64,000 nucleotides of DNA from JBMFVE01 sp049966155. GTDB taxonomy: Bacteria; Bacteroidota; Ignavibacteria; Kryptoniales; JAKASW01. How positions within the stretch are numbered: the first letter of the stretch is position 1; each line of letters begins with the position of its first letter. The DNA is taken from assembly GCA_049966155.1 (NCBI GenBank), contig JBMFVE010000001.1, positions 558,001 to 622,000 of the forward strand. Reading direction: 5' to 3'. The notes under the pieces are model-generated. The model was not told where the DNA came from and ran no database searches. It saw only the letters and a list, made by a program, of their open reading frames with translations. This document shows, in pieces, positions 1-8,071 of the stretch. A program made the position numbers and the translations under genes.

Positions 1-1047
1 GCCGCCAATCAAAATTTTTGCTCCTGCCCTCCTTGCATTCTCGATCCAGTCAGATGCCCGATCAGCCTCAGCTTTGCTTATCATGGGGCCAACCACGGTA
101 TCTTCTTCAAGAGGGTTGCCAACTTTCAAACTAGCTGTTTCATTTATGAATAAATCACGAAACTGCCCGTAGATATCTTTATGCACATATATTCGTTGAA
201 CCGAAATGCATATTTGGCCCGCATTCGAAAAAGCACCCATGGCGAGACGCTTGGCAGCAAAACCAAGATCAGCATCGGGTTCTACAATCACAGCAGCATT
301 CCCTCCGAGCTCCAGAAGAACTTTTTTCTTCCCCGCCTTTGACTTTAGATACCATCCCACGCGAGGACTCCCCGTGAAGCTCAGCATTTTAGGCCTTGAA
401 TCCGTGCATATCCTTTCAGCTATGAGGTTATTGCATGGAACTATATTGACAGCCCCATCCGGCACACCAGCTTCAAGAAGCATTTTCCCCAGCCGTAAGG
501 AGGTAAGTGGCGTTTGAGGTGGTGGTTTGTGAATTACGCTGTTACCCGCTGCAATTGCTGGTGCAATTTTGTGAGCGACAAGATTCAAAGGAAAATTAAA
601 AGGCGTTATACTCACCAGAGGGCCGATTGGAAATCTTCTCACAACTCCCCATCGGCCTGCCGAATGTGGTGCGAGGTCTAAAGGGATTACTTCACCACCT
701 ATCCTCTTTGCCTCTTCCGCGGCGATCTGAAACGTCAGGATTGCGCGCTCAACTTCCCCCTTTGTAAATTGAATTGGTTTTCCGGACTCAAGTGTCATTA
801 ATTCGGCCAGGCTGTCTTTGTCACGAAGAAGCCGATCGGCTATGTTCGACAAAATTTCTGCGCGTTTATATGATGGCATGGTCCTTACAGATTCGAATGC
901 CGACATACTTGACTCAATTGCCAGTTCAGCTTCATCCTCACCAGCCTGAAACACTTTAGCAACTACCGTACCGTTGTAAGGATTCACAACCGTTGAGACT
1001 TCTTTTGTCTCAATCCATTTGCCATTGATCAAAATTTTTTCTGCCAT
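1..1047 (-). CDS. Aldehyde dehydrogenase family protein (C-terminus cut by window edge)
   Basis: NAD(P)-dependent oxidation of an aldehyde to the acid in the cytoplasm. The frame is open from the ATG at 1047 to base 1 (349 codons, no stop), so about 120-130 residues of a usual 470-480 are missing. The start is supported by an AAAGGAT ribosome site upstream. ALDH hallmarks are visible: SITPFNFPLN in the Rossmann region, FTGSPRVG, the ELGGN motif with the general-base Glu near residue 246, and the nucleophilic Cys near 280 in NAGQICISVQR. This wording resembles the lactaldehyde / non-phosphorylating glyceraldehyde-3-phosphate branch more than betaine-aldehyde enzymes, but substrate is inference. 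It lies downstream of proS on the same strand with a 128-base gap and a possible terminator between, so it is probably transcribed separately. Confidence 0.93.
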   Translation of the reverse strand, partial: MAEKILINGKWIETKEVSTVVNPYNGTVVAKVFQAGEDEAELAIESSMSAFESVRTMPSYKRAEILSNIADRLLRDKDSLAELMTLESGKPIQFTKGEVERAILTFQIAAEEAKRIGGEVIPLDLAPHSAGRWGVVRRFPIGPLVSITPFNFPLNLVAHKIAPAIAAGNSVIHKPPPQTPLTSLRLGKMLLEAGVPDGAVNIVPCNNLIAERICTDSRPKMLSFTGSPRVGWYLKSKAGKKKVLLELGGNAAVIVEPDADLGFAAKRLAMGAFSNAGQICISVQRIYVHKDIYGQFRDLFINETASLKVGNPLEEDTVVGPMISKAEADRASDWIENARRAGAKILIGG

Positions 1048-1137
1048 TTTAATCTATCCTTTCGTTATGAATAAGATCCAGAATAATGAACAGACAGACT
1101 AGCCCTGAAGTTAAATTGAAAAAAGTTAATCGCCCTT

Positions 1138-1161
1138 GAAAAATTCCTCACTTTTTTGAGG
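1138..1161 (-). terminator. Weak intrinsic terminator after proS
   Basis: On the minus strand a CCTCA/TGAGG 5-bp stem (1157-1161 with 1146-1150, six-base loop) is followed by an AATTTTTC tract. It sits just past the proS stop. The stem is short, so termination may be partial. Confidence 0.35.
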
Positions 1162-1175
1162 GACAACAAATTTCA

Positions 1176-2867
1176 TCATCTAAAACGATGAGACATCTTC
1201 TCATTAACATTGTTTAGGTCAATTAGCATCCTTTCTCCGCTCGATCTTTCTTTTAACTCTACCTTTCCTTCGTTTAAGTTCCTTTCACTCACAATCAACT
1301 GGATGGGAATCCCGATTAAATCAGCATCCTTAAACTTAAACCCTGGGCTTAGCCCGATACGATCGTCAAAGAGAACATCTATCTCCAACTTTTTCAAATC
1401 ACTGTAAATTTTCTCTGCTATTTCATTGACGTGTTGATTCTCGGTATTCACAGATATTAAATGGACTTGAAATGGAGCAATGCTGCTCTCCCAAATAATG
1501 CCGTTATCGTCATGATGTTGCTCAATATGACACGCTATTATACGCTCTATACCGATCCCGTAGCTTCCCATAACAATTGGACTTTCTTCACCTTTTTCAT
1601 CAAGGTAAACTGCATGTAACGACTCAGAGTATTTTGTTCCGAGTTTAAATATGTGACCTATCTCAATTGCGTTAACTATCCTCATACTATGTCCGCAGTG
1701 TGGACATGGCTCACCATTTTCCACAGTCCTCAAATCATAATAACCGTCTATCTTTACGTCTCGCAGAAAGTCAATGTGGGCAATGTGGTAATCGTCCCTG
1801 TTAGCTCCACTTATCAATTCATTAGCATCTTCCAGCCGTTTGTCTGCAATAATCTTGAACCCCGTCAGGCCAATCGGACCAATAGACCCTGCGTTAGCAC
1901 CGGTGTACCCGGACAGCTCGTCTAAATTCATCGGCACTGGTTGACCACCAAGGATTGTAGTGAGCTTTGATTCATTTAGCCGGTCATTACCCGACATTAA
2001 AACAAGTACCGGCATATCACCTACTTTGTAAACCAAAGATTTCGCCAGCCTATCTACAGATGTACCCAAGAATTCGGCAAGCTGGTCAATAGTCTTGATA
2101 TTTGGAGTGTAAATTTCCTCGAGTTCCTTTGACACAGGAATCCTACCAATAGGTGAAATTGCACTTGAGGCAACCTCCACATTGGCAGCATACCCACAGA
2201 TGTCGCACACTGCACAGGTATCCTCCCCATCCGGCGATTCCACCATAAATTCCTGGGAACCCGTCCCCCCCATTGCCCCACTTGCAGCACCAACAATGAA
2301 AAATTTCAGTCCGCTTTTTTCAAAAATTCTCCTGTACGCCCCAAGATGCTTTTCATAACTCCTGTCCAGGTCACTATAAGTTTTGTCAAAACTGTATGAA
2401 TCCTTCATAAAAAACTGTCGGCCCCTGATAACCCCTGAACGAGGACGAGGCTCATTTCTAAACTTCGTCTGAATTTGATACCAAATTTGAGGTAAATCGC
2501 GGTATGACCTGATGTGATCCTTAGCAATTGAAGTGAAAACCTCTTCATGTGTTGGTGCAAGGACAAGCGGACGATTTCTGACATGAAACATCGTATCACC
2601 AAATGCCGCCACCCTGTTTGTGGACTCCCAGAGCTCTACAGGATTTAAAGCAGGCAGGTAAAACTCCTGCGCACCAATGGCATCCATCTCCTCCCGCACT
2701 ATGTCCATAACTTTTCTCATTACTCGCCATCCTATTGGAAGCCAGGAGTATATACCTGCTCCTAAAGGTCTAATCATTCCAGCTCGAATCATCAAACGAT
2801 GACTGGCCATTATGGCATCAGAAGGATTTTCCTTTAACGTCGGAATAAAATAATTGCTCAGTTTCAT
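1176..2867 (-). CDS. proS: Prolyl-tRNA synthetase, bacterial type with editing insertion
   Basis: Charges tRNA-Pro with proline (class II aminoacyl-tRNA synthetase, cytoplasm). An in-frame start exists at 2891, but the ATG at 2867 (MKLSNYFIPT) is preferred: GGAG lies just upstream and homologues begin here, giving 563 residues, the usual size for the bacterial form (about 565-575). Visible features are the class II motif 2 region (TKFRNEPRPRSGVIRGRQF), the INS proline-editing domain between motifs 2 and 3 at about residues 230-380, motif 3 (GSYGIGIERI) and a C-terminal anticodon-binding domain. Two cysteine pairs flank the insertion (CAVCDIC and CPHCGH); such cysteines are common in this branch and may bind zinc. 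Downstream is a separate aldehyde dehydrogenase; upstream is tRNA-Arg on the same strand. Confidence 0.97.
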   Translation of the reverse strand: MKLSNYFIPTLKENPSDAIMASHRLMIRAGMIRPLGAGIYSWLPIGWRVMRKVMDIVREEMDAIGAQEFYLPALNPVELWESTNRVAAFGDTMFHVRNRPLVLAPTHEEVFTSIAKDHIRSYRDLPQIWYQIQTKFRNEPRPRSGVIRGRQFFMKDSYSFDKTYSDLDRSYEKHLGAYRRIFEKSGLKFFIVGAASGAMGGTGSQEFMVESPDGEDTCAVCDICGYAANVEVASSAISPIGRIPVSKELEEIYTPNIKTIDQLAEFLGTSVDRLAKSLVYKVGDMPVLVLMSGNDRLNESKLTTILGGQPVPMNLDELSGYTGANAGSIGPIGLTGFKIIADKRLEDANELISGANRDDYHIAHIDFLRDVKIDGYYDLRTVENGEPCPHCGHSMRIVNAIEIGHIFKLGTKYSESLHAVYLDEKGEESPIVMGSYGIGIERIIACHIEQHHDDNGIIWESSIAPFQVHLISVNTENQHVNEIAEKIYSDLKKLEIDVLFDDRIGLSPGFKFKDADLIGIPIQLIVSERNLNEGKVELKERSSGERMLIDLNNVNEKMSHRFR

Positions 2868-2940
2868 TACTATTTCTCCGCAACAAAACATAAAGGGGAA
2901 AAATTTTTCCCTCGAAATTATGGATTAATAAACATGGAAC

Positions 2941-3018
2941 TGGTGCCCCTGGCAGGACTCGAACCTGCGACACAGAGTTTAGGAAACTCCTGCTCTATCC
3001 ATACTGAGCTACAGGGGC
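2941..3018 (-). tRNA. tRNA-Arg (anticodon CCU), CCA encoded
   Basis: Reading the minus strand from 3018, the cloverleaf folds fully: acceptor GCCCCTG/CAGGGGC, D-stem GCTC/GAGC, anticodon stem GGAGT/ACTCT with loop TTCCTAA (anticodon CCT), T-stem GCAGG/CCTGC with loop TTCGAGT, discriminator A, and CCA present in the DNA (2941-2943). The length of 78 bases with CCA fits. It reads AGG codons. Confidence 0.96.
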
Positions 3019-3235
3019 AAAAGTCCAACAACAATTTATTCTTTGCCTGAAAGATTTTCAATTCGCCAAGACAAATTATTTTCGTCCGGTTGATCATTGA
3101 AAGAGATTAAAGGCTTCTTTTTAAATAAGACCATCTTTTACCTGTTTCTGTTAAAACTTATATCTTCCTTGTTTTTTTTCACTGTTGGAAATAAATTCGT
3201 CGGTATATCTGAGAAAAAGATCAGGCGGGAACAAC

Positions 3236-5998
3236 ATGAATTACAAGAGGTTAAATCGCTTAATTGCACTTAGCATATTTTTGTTAACCCTCGTAATGTA
3301 TGCAATGACCGCACAGTCATCTGTACCTTTCTGGGATTGTGGCGAATTTGCTGCCACTTCCACAGCCCTTGAGGTCCCTCATCCCCCGGGCGCTCCCCTC
3401 TGGACATTGCTTGGACGGCTGGCAATGATGGTTCCTGTTAAAGTCGATCCGGCACTAAAAATAAATCTCGTCTCCGGCCTTGCAAGTGCCCTAACAATAA
3501 TGTTTCTTTACCTAATAGCTGTTAGAATCATCACAAGATGGAGAAGCTTTCCTTCCGACACATTGTCTTCAGTTATTGTCTTCGGCTCAGCGGCAATTGG
3601 TGCATTGACCTTCTCGGTAACCGACACATTTTGGTTCAACGCTGTTGAATCTGAAGTTTATGCTACAAGCATGCTTTTTGTTTCCAGTGTCGTCTGGCTC
3701 GGTTTACTATGGTTTGAAAAAGCCGATGAAGCGGATAGTGAAAGATACCTGCTGCTCATAGCTTATCTAATGGGGCTTTCAATTGGCGTTCACCAGCTGA
3801 GCCTGCTGGCATTTTTTACGGTAGCATTGTTAATTTATTTCAAATACCATGAATTTGAATTGCGTACTTTTATTTACTTTGGAATTATTACAATACTTTC
3901 CTTTGCTGTCATCTACCCTGTTATAGTAGAATGGCTTCCTGGCATACTTGACGGTGAAGTGCAAATCGGACCCATTCACATTACAAACAGTGTCATTCTT
4001 CAGCTAACGCCGTTAGCTCTTGTTATCCTGGCAATTTACTGGATCTTTCGCGCTGAAAGGCTGAAACAGAAAATTGTCAGTGTTTCAATCATGGCTGCTC
4101 TTCTCGTTGTTCTTGGCTACTCAACCTATACTCTTGTACTAATCAGAGCAAATGCTCATCCACCAATAAACGAAAACAATCCAGGCACTTTAACAGATCT
4201 GGTAAATTACCTCAATCGTGTCCAATACGGTGAGCAGCCATCAATTTTCAACAGAAGGTGGGACAAAAATGATCCCCAACATGCACAAAATTATCAGAAG
4301 TATGAATCGGATTGGGATTTCTTCTGGAAATATCAGTTAAACCATATGTACTTACGTTATCTCGGCTGGAATTTCATAGGGAGAGCAGGTGATATTCAGG
4401 ACGCACCAGTTGCCTTTATAAAGGCACCCGCAGGATGGTATGACGGGACAAGGGGTTACCCTGCCCGCTATTTTGGAATCCCTCTTTTTATCGCACTCTT
4501 CGGGATCTGGTATCATTTCAAAAGAGACTGGAAATTTGCTTTTTCATTCCTGGCTATGTTTATTGTTATGGGACTGGCACTTGTTGTCTACTTTAATATG
4601 TACGAGCCTCAGCCAAGAGAAAGGGATTACTTTTTCGTGGGCTCTTTCTTCGTTATTGCCCTGTGGATATCAACCGGAACTGCCGGAATAGTTGAATCAA
4701 CAATAGAAAGACTCAACCATCCAGAGCAAAAGGTTTATGTTGCACTTGTTACAGTGATTGTCCTTTTTGCCTTTTCGCCAATGTGGATGTATGCCCAAAA
4801 TGAGTACACACATGACAGACGCGGCAACTATGTTCCATGGGATTACTCATACAACATCCTGCAATCTTGCAAAAAGGATGCAATACTTTTTACCAATGGT
4901 GACAACGACACATTTCCTCTCTGGTATTTGCAGGAAGTAATGGGAATAAGAACAGACATCCGGATCGTTAATTTGAGTCTGCTTAATACAGACTGGTATA
5001 TCCTCCAATTAAAAAATGAAACCCCACACGGCGCAAAGAAGGTTCCGATAAGCATATCTGATAACGACATCAAATCAATTACACCAATTGAGTGGCGAAC
5101 GACGACCTTTAAATTGCCAGTACCGCCTGACGTATTTCATCAATTTGGAATCACTGATACGAACATCATTAACCGCGGCTATGTTGAATACACTGTTCGC
5201 CCTACAATTGGAGGTGGCCAGGTCCAGGGTATACGGGTACAAGACCTCCTCGTCAAAAACATAATTGAGACCAACAAATGGCAACAGCCGGTCTATTTCG
5301 CAGTCACAGTAGCTCCCGATAACTTTGACGGCTTCGGGCAATATTTACAAATGCAGGGGCTGGCACTTCAATTGACCCCATTGATTCAGCGAGGGCAGAA
5401 CGAAGATTACCGTATTGACCCTAATATTATGAAACAGTGCCTTCTTTACACCCCTGGGACATTTCACAGAGAACCTCATTACGGCTTTCTATTTAGAAAT
5501 CTTAACAATCCTCACATTTATTATGATGAAAATGCAAGAAGATTAACGTTAAACTACCGCAACAGCTTTATGCGACTTGCGGCTTACTACCTATCGCACG
5601 GTGAAAATCAAAACGCTGTAGCAACTCTTGATACAATGGAAGCACGCATCCCAATCAAGGTCATTCCTCTCGATTATAGAATCGTATCTGACATAGCACG
5701 ACTTTATTTTATGGCAGGTGCAAAATCAAGATTTGAAAAATACGCCGTAATCGTGGAGGAAGATGCACGAAAAGCAATTGAACAAAATCCTGCGGATGTG
5801 CAAACCCCTTACAATCCGTACAGGATTTTACTGGATTTATACGATATGCAGGGTGCATACCAGAAAGAAATCGATTTACTTAAAAAACTGCAGGGGATAT
5901 TCCCCCAGGAAAGGAGCATTCAGGACCGAATATCACAACTTCAAGAATTAATTTTAATGCAGGGAAAAAATCAACCGGATACTGCAGGCAAAAGATAA
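3236..5998 (+). CDS. DUF2723 (TMEM260-like) polytopic membrane protein, putative GT-C glycosyltransferase
   Basis: Large membrane protein of 920 residues from the ATG at 3236, which has AGGCGGGA just upstream; a TTG at 3185 would add 17 residues without a good site. The first membrane helix (about 7-26) is followed by FWDCGEF, with D34 and E37, then HPPGAPL. This is the signature of the DUF2723 family. Around ten or more hydrophobic segments fill residues 1-540, and a soluble C-terminal part has TPR-like helices at about 740-900. Human TMEM260, a member of the same family, is an O-mannosyltransferase, and GT-C enzymes place an acidic pair in the first outer loop. A lipid-linked sugar transferase role is therefore reasonable but inferred. 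The stop overlaps the start of the next gene (TAATG), so the two are translationally coupled. Confidence 0.88.
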   Translation: MNYKRLNRLIALSIFLLTLVMYAMTAQSSVPFWDCGEFAATSTALEVPHPPGAPLWTLLGRLAMMVPVKVDPALKINLVSGLASALTIMFLYLIAVRIITRWRSFPSDTLSSVIVFGSAAIGALTFSVTDTFWFNAVESEVYATSMLFVSSVVWLGLLWFEKADEADSERYLLLIAYLMGLSIGVHQLSLLAFFTVALLIYFKYHEFELRTFIYFGIITILSFAVIYPVIVEWLPGILDGEVQIGPIHITNSVILQLTPLALVILAIYWIFRAERLKQKIVSVSIMAALLVVLGYSTYTLVLIRANAHPPINENNPGTLTDLVNYLNRVQYGEQPSIFNRRWDKNDPQHAQNYQKYESDWDFFWKYQLNHMYLRYLGWNFIGRAGDIQDAPVAFIKAPAGWYDGTRGYPARYFGIPLFIALFGIWYHFKRDWKFAFSFLAMFIVMGLALVVYFNMYEPQPRERDYFFVGSFFVIALWISTGTAGIVESTIERLNHPEQKVYVALVTVIVLFAFSPMWMYAQNEYTHDRRGNYVPWDYSYNILQSCKKDAILFTNGDNDTFPLWYLQEVMGIRTDIRIVNLSLLNTDWYILQLKNETPHGAKKVPISISDNDIKSITPIEWRTTTFKLPVPPDVFHQFGITDTNIINRGYVEYTVRPTIGGGQVQGIRVQDLLVKNIIETNKWQQPVYFAVTVAPDNFDGFGQYLQMQGLALQLTPLIQRGQNEDYRIDPNIMKQCLLYTPGTFHREPHYGFLFRNLNNPHIYYDENARRLTLNYRNSFMRLAAYYLSHGENQNAVATLDTMEARIPIKVIPLDYRIVSDIARLYFMAGAKSRFEKYAVIVEEDARKAIEQNPADVQTPYNPYRILLDLYDMQGAYQKEIDLLKKLQGIFPQERSIQDRISQLQELILMQGKNQPDTAGKR

Positions 5999-6804
5999 TG
6001 AACCTGCATATCAGCAGCACATCCACTGCCACCAGAGAGCGAAAGTCGACAAAAGAGCACTGGGAAAATTTTTGGTCAGCAAAAAAACATGTCAACGAAG
6101 TTTATTCCAACGCTGATCGTGTGCTGCGCAATATCAGAAAAGTTACTGATCTGAAAGGAAAAAGAGTTTTAGAAGTTGGAGCGGGGACGGGAAGAGACAG
6201 CTTTGGGATGGTTCGGCTGGGCGCATCGGTTGTCATGTTAGATTATTCTATGAACTCTCTCAAGATAATAAAAGAACTTGCACGTGAAGAGCAAATAGAT
6301 GTTTTCGCTGTTGATGGAAATGCATTTTCCCTCCCCTTCCATGATGAAACATTTGACATTGTTTTCCACCAGGGATTATTGGAACATTTTCGTGAAAAAG
6401 ATGCTGAATCACTGATAAGAGAAAACGTGCGGATTCTCAAACAGGGGGGGCTACTTCTGGTGGATGTTCCGCAGCGTTACCATATTTACACAATACTGAA
6501 ACATATTCTGATTGCAATGAACAAATGGTTTGCCGGCTGGGAGCGCGAATTCTCAATCGGCGAACTTGATAGATTTCTGAGGTCTGCTGGCCTGCAGATT
6601 ATTTACCGATACGGCGAATGGATGTACCCGAGTTTGTTTTATAGGGTTATCAGAGAAATTCTCATAAAAGCTGGTATAAGGCTCCCACTTTATCCGAAGC
6701 TATCCCGGCTGACCTCTGGCATACGCTACAAGCTTAGGAATAAATTTTCTAGCAGCCTTTCTCTTTATACAGGCATTTCGATTGGGGTTATAGCAAAAAA
6801 ATGA
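5998..6804 (+). CDS. Class I SAM-dependent methyltransferase
   Basis: Soluble methyltransferase of 268 residues. The SAM-binding motif I is VLEVGAGTGRD (about 58-68), an acidic residue closes strand 2 (MLDYS), and motif post-I/II is seen in FDIVFHQGLLEHF and GGLLLVDVPQRY, the Methyltransf_11 pattern. The ATG overlaps the stop of the DUF2723 gene by one base, and a GT4 glycosyltransferase follows 27 bases later. The context suggests methylation of a sugar or lipid-linked intermediate, but the acceptor cannot be read from sequence. The C-terminal third (about 165-268) is basic and mildly hydrophobic and may hold the acceptor site or contact the membrane. Confidence 0.9.
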   Translation: MNLHISSTSTATRERKSTKEHWENFWSAKKHVNEVYSNADRVLRNIRKVTDLKGKRVLEVGAGTGRDSFGMVRLGASVVMLDYSMNSLKIIKELAREEQIDVFAVDGNAFSLPFHDETFDIVFHQGLLEHFREKDAESLIRENVRILKQGGLLLVDVPQRYHIYTILKHILIAMNKWFAGWEREFSIGELDRFLRSAGLQIIYRYGEWMYPSLFYRVIREILIKAGIRLPLYPKLSRLTSGIRYKLRNKFSSSLSLYTGISIGVIAKK

Positions 6805-6831
6805 TATTCCACCTCTAATCTATCAAGTCAA

Positions 6832-7965
6832 ATGAAAATTCTGGTTATAAACTGGCAGGATATTAAAAATCCATCCAGCGGGGGTGCCGAAGTACACATG
6901 CATCAAATATTCTCGAGACTTGCCAAACGTAACCACGAAGTTACAATACTCTGTTCAGCATTCCGAGATGCCCCGAAAGATGAATTTGTTGACCATATTC
7001 GAATAGTTCGACGAGGTAACAGAAACTTGTTTAATTTCTATGTTAAGGAGATGTACCGTCAGCTGCAACGAGAATATAAATTCGACATTGTAGTGGATGA
7101 CCTGAACAAAATTCCATTTTTTACTCCGACTTTCATAAGGGGGCCACTTGTGACAATCGTACATCATCTTTTCGGCAAAACAATTTATAAGGAGACGAAT
7201 CCTTTTTTTGCTAGCTACGTATATGCAGCTGAGAGCTTGATCCCTATTATATATAAAAAAGTCCCATTTGTTGCCGTCTCCGATAGCACGAGAAAGGAAT
7301 TGATTGACAAAGGCATTCCGCAGGAAAGAATCGAAATAATCTCAAATGCTGTGGATCCCACAATTTACAACACCATTGCTCTCCCATCACCGTCTGCAAA
7401 CAGGCAAATCATCGGTTATGTTGGAAGAATTAAGAAATACAAGAGTGTTGACCACTTAATAATCGCATTTTCAAAAATCGCAAACCAGTTTCCACAAACT
7501 GAAGTAACTATTGTAGGGGATGGAGATAATATTGATATGTTAAAAACACTTACTCTAAAACTTGGATTATCTTCAAGAGTAACATTTACAGGTAAAGTAA
7601 GCGAAGAGGAGAAGGTTAGATTATTAAGGCAGATGACATTTCTCGTCAATCCATCTGCAAAGGAGGGGTGGGGATTGACTGTCATTGAAGCAAATGCGTG
7701 TGGGAAAACTGTCATTGCTGCGAACGTACCTGGACTGAAAGATAGTGTGCTGGACAATCGCACAGGACTGCTTTACGAATACGGAAATATCGAATCACTT
7801 GCAAATAAAATGAGAGAGCTTATTACAAATCAAAATCTCCGCGTGCGACTTGAAGAGGAAGCAATAAGATGGGCTGCTAATTTCACCTGGGAAAATTCCG
7901 CCGATAAGATGGAAACTTTTTTAGAAAAGGTGATTGCACAGCATTCACGTCGGTCAGACTCCTGA
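6832..7965 (+). CDS. Glycosyltransferase family 4
   Basis: Transfers a sugar from a nucleotide-activated donor to an unknown acceptor with retention (GT-B fold). The 377-residue protein has the N-terminal glycine-rich SSGGAEVHMHQI near residue 16, the linker ISNAVDPTIYN, the second Rossmann domain starting IGYVGRIKKYK near 201, and the donor-binding EX7E motif in KEGWGLTVIEANACG near 278-286. It is the last gene of the three-gene run with the DUF2723 protein and the methyltransferase and is followed by a strong terminator. It probably acts at the cytoplasmic face on a lipid-linked or surface glycan; substrate is unknown. Confidence 0.93.
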   Translation: MKILVINWQDIKNPSSGGAEVHMHQIFSRLAKRNHEVTILCSAFRDAPKDEFVDHIRIVRRGNRNLFNFYVKEMYRQLQREYKFDIVVDDLNKIPFFTPTFIRGPLVTIVHHLFGKTIYKETNPFFASYVYAAESLIPIIYKKVPFVAVSDSTRKELIDKGIPQERIEIISNAVDPTIYNTIALPSPSANRQIIGYVGRIKKYKSVDHLIIAFSKIANQFPQTEVTIVGDGDNIDMLKTLTLKLGLSSRVTFTGKVSEEEKVRLLRQMTFLVNPSAKEGWGLTVIEANACGKTVIAANVPGLKDSVLDNRTGLLYEYGNIESLANKMRELITNQNLRVRLEEEAIRWAANFTWENSADKMETFLEKVIAQHSRRSDS

Positions 7966-7980
7966 CACTTGTTAAACAAT

Positions 7981-8017
7981 GAGCCTTCCGGGAATTCGGA
8001 AGGCTCCAGGTTCTTTT
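7981..8017 (+). terminator. Intrinsic terminator after the DUF2723-MT-GT4 operon
   Basis: A perfect 10-bp stem, GAGCCTTCCG (7981-7990) with CGGAAGGCTC (7997-8006), encloses a six-base loop and is followed by TTCTTTT. It lies between the convergent ends of the glycosyltransferase gene and the M16 peptidase gene and could also help on the minus strand. Confidence 0.85.
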
Positions 8018-8071
8018 AACTGTTATTACTTGTTTAGAAAGCGCAGTTTACCGGTGCACCGTTGCCTGGTT

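Noticed and set aside
2200..2260. Cysteine clusters in ProS as a novel zinc insertion
   Set aside because: Similar CxxC pairs around the editing domain occur in many bacterial ProS proteins, so they are not unusual.
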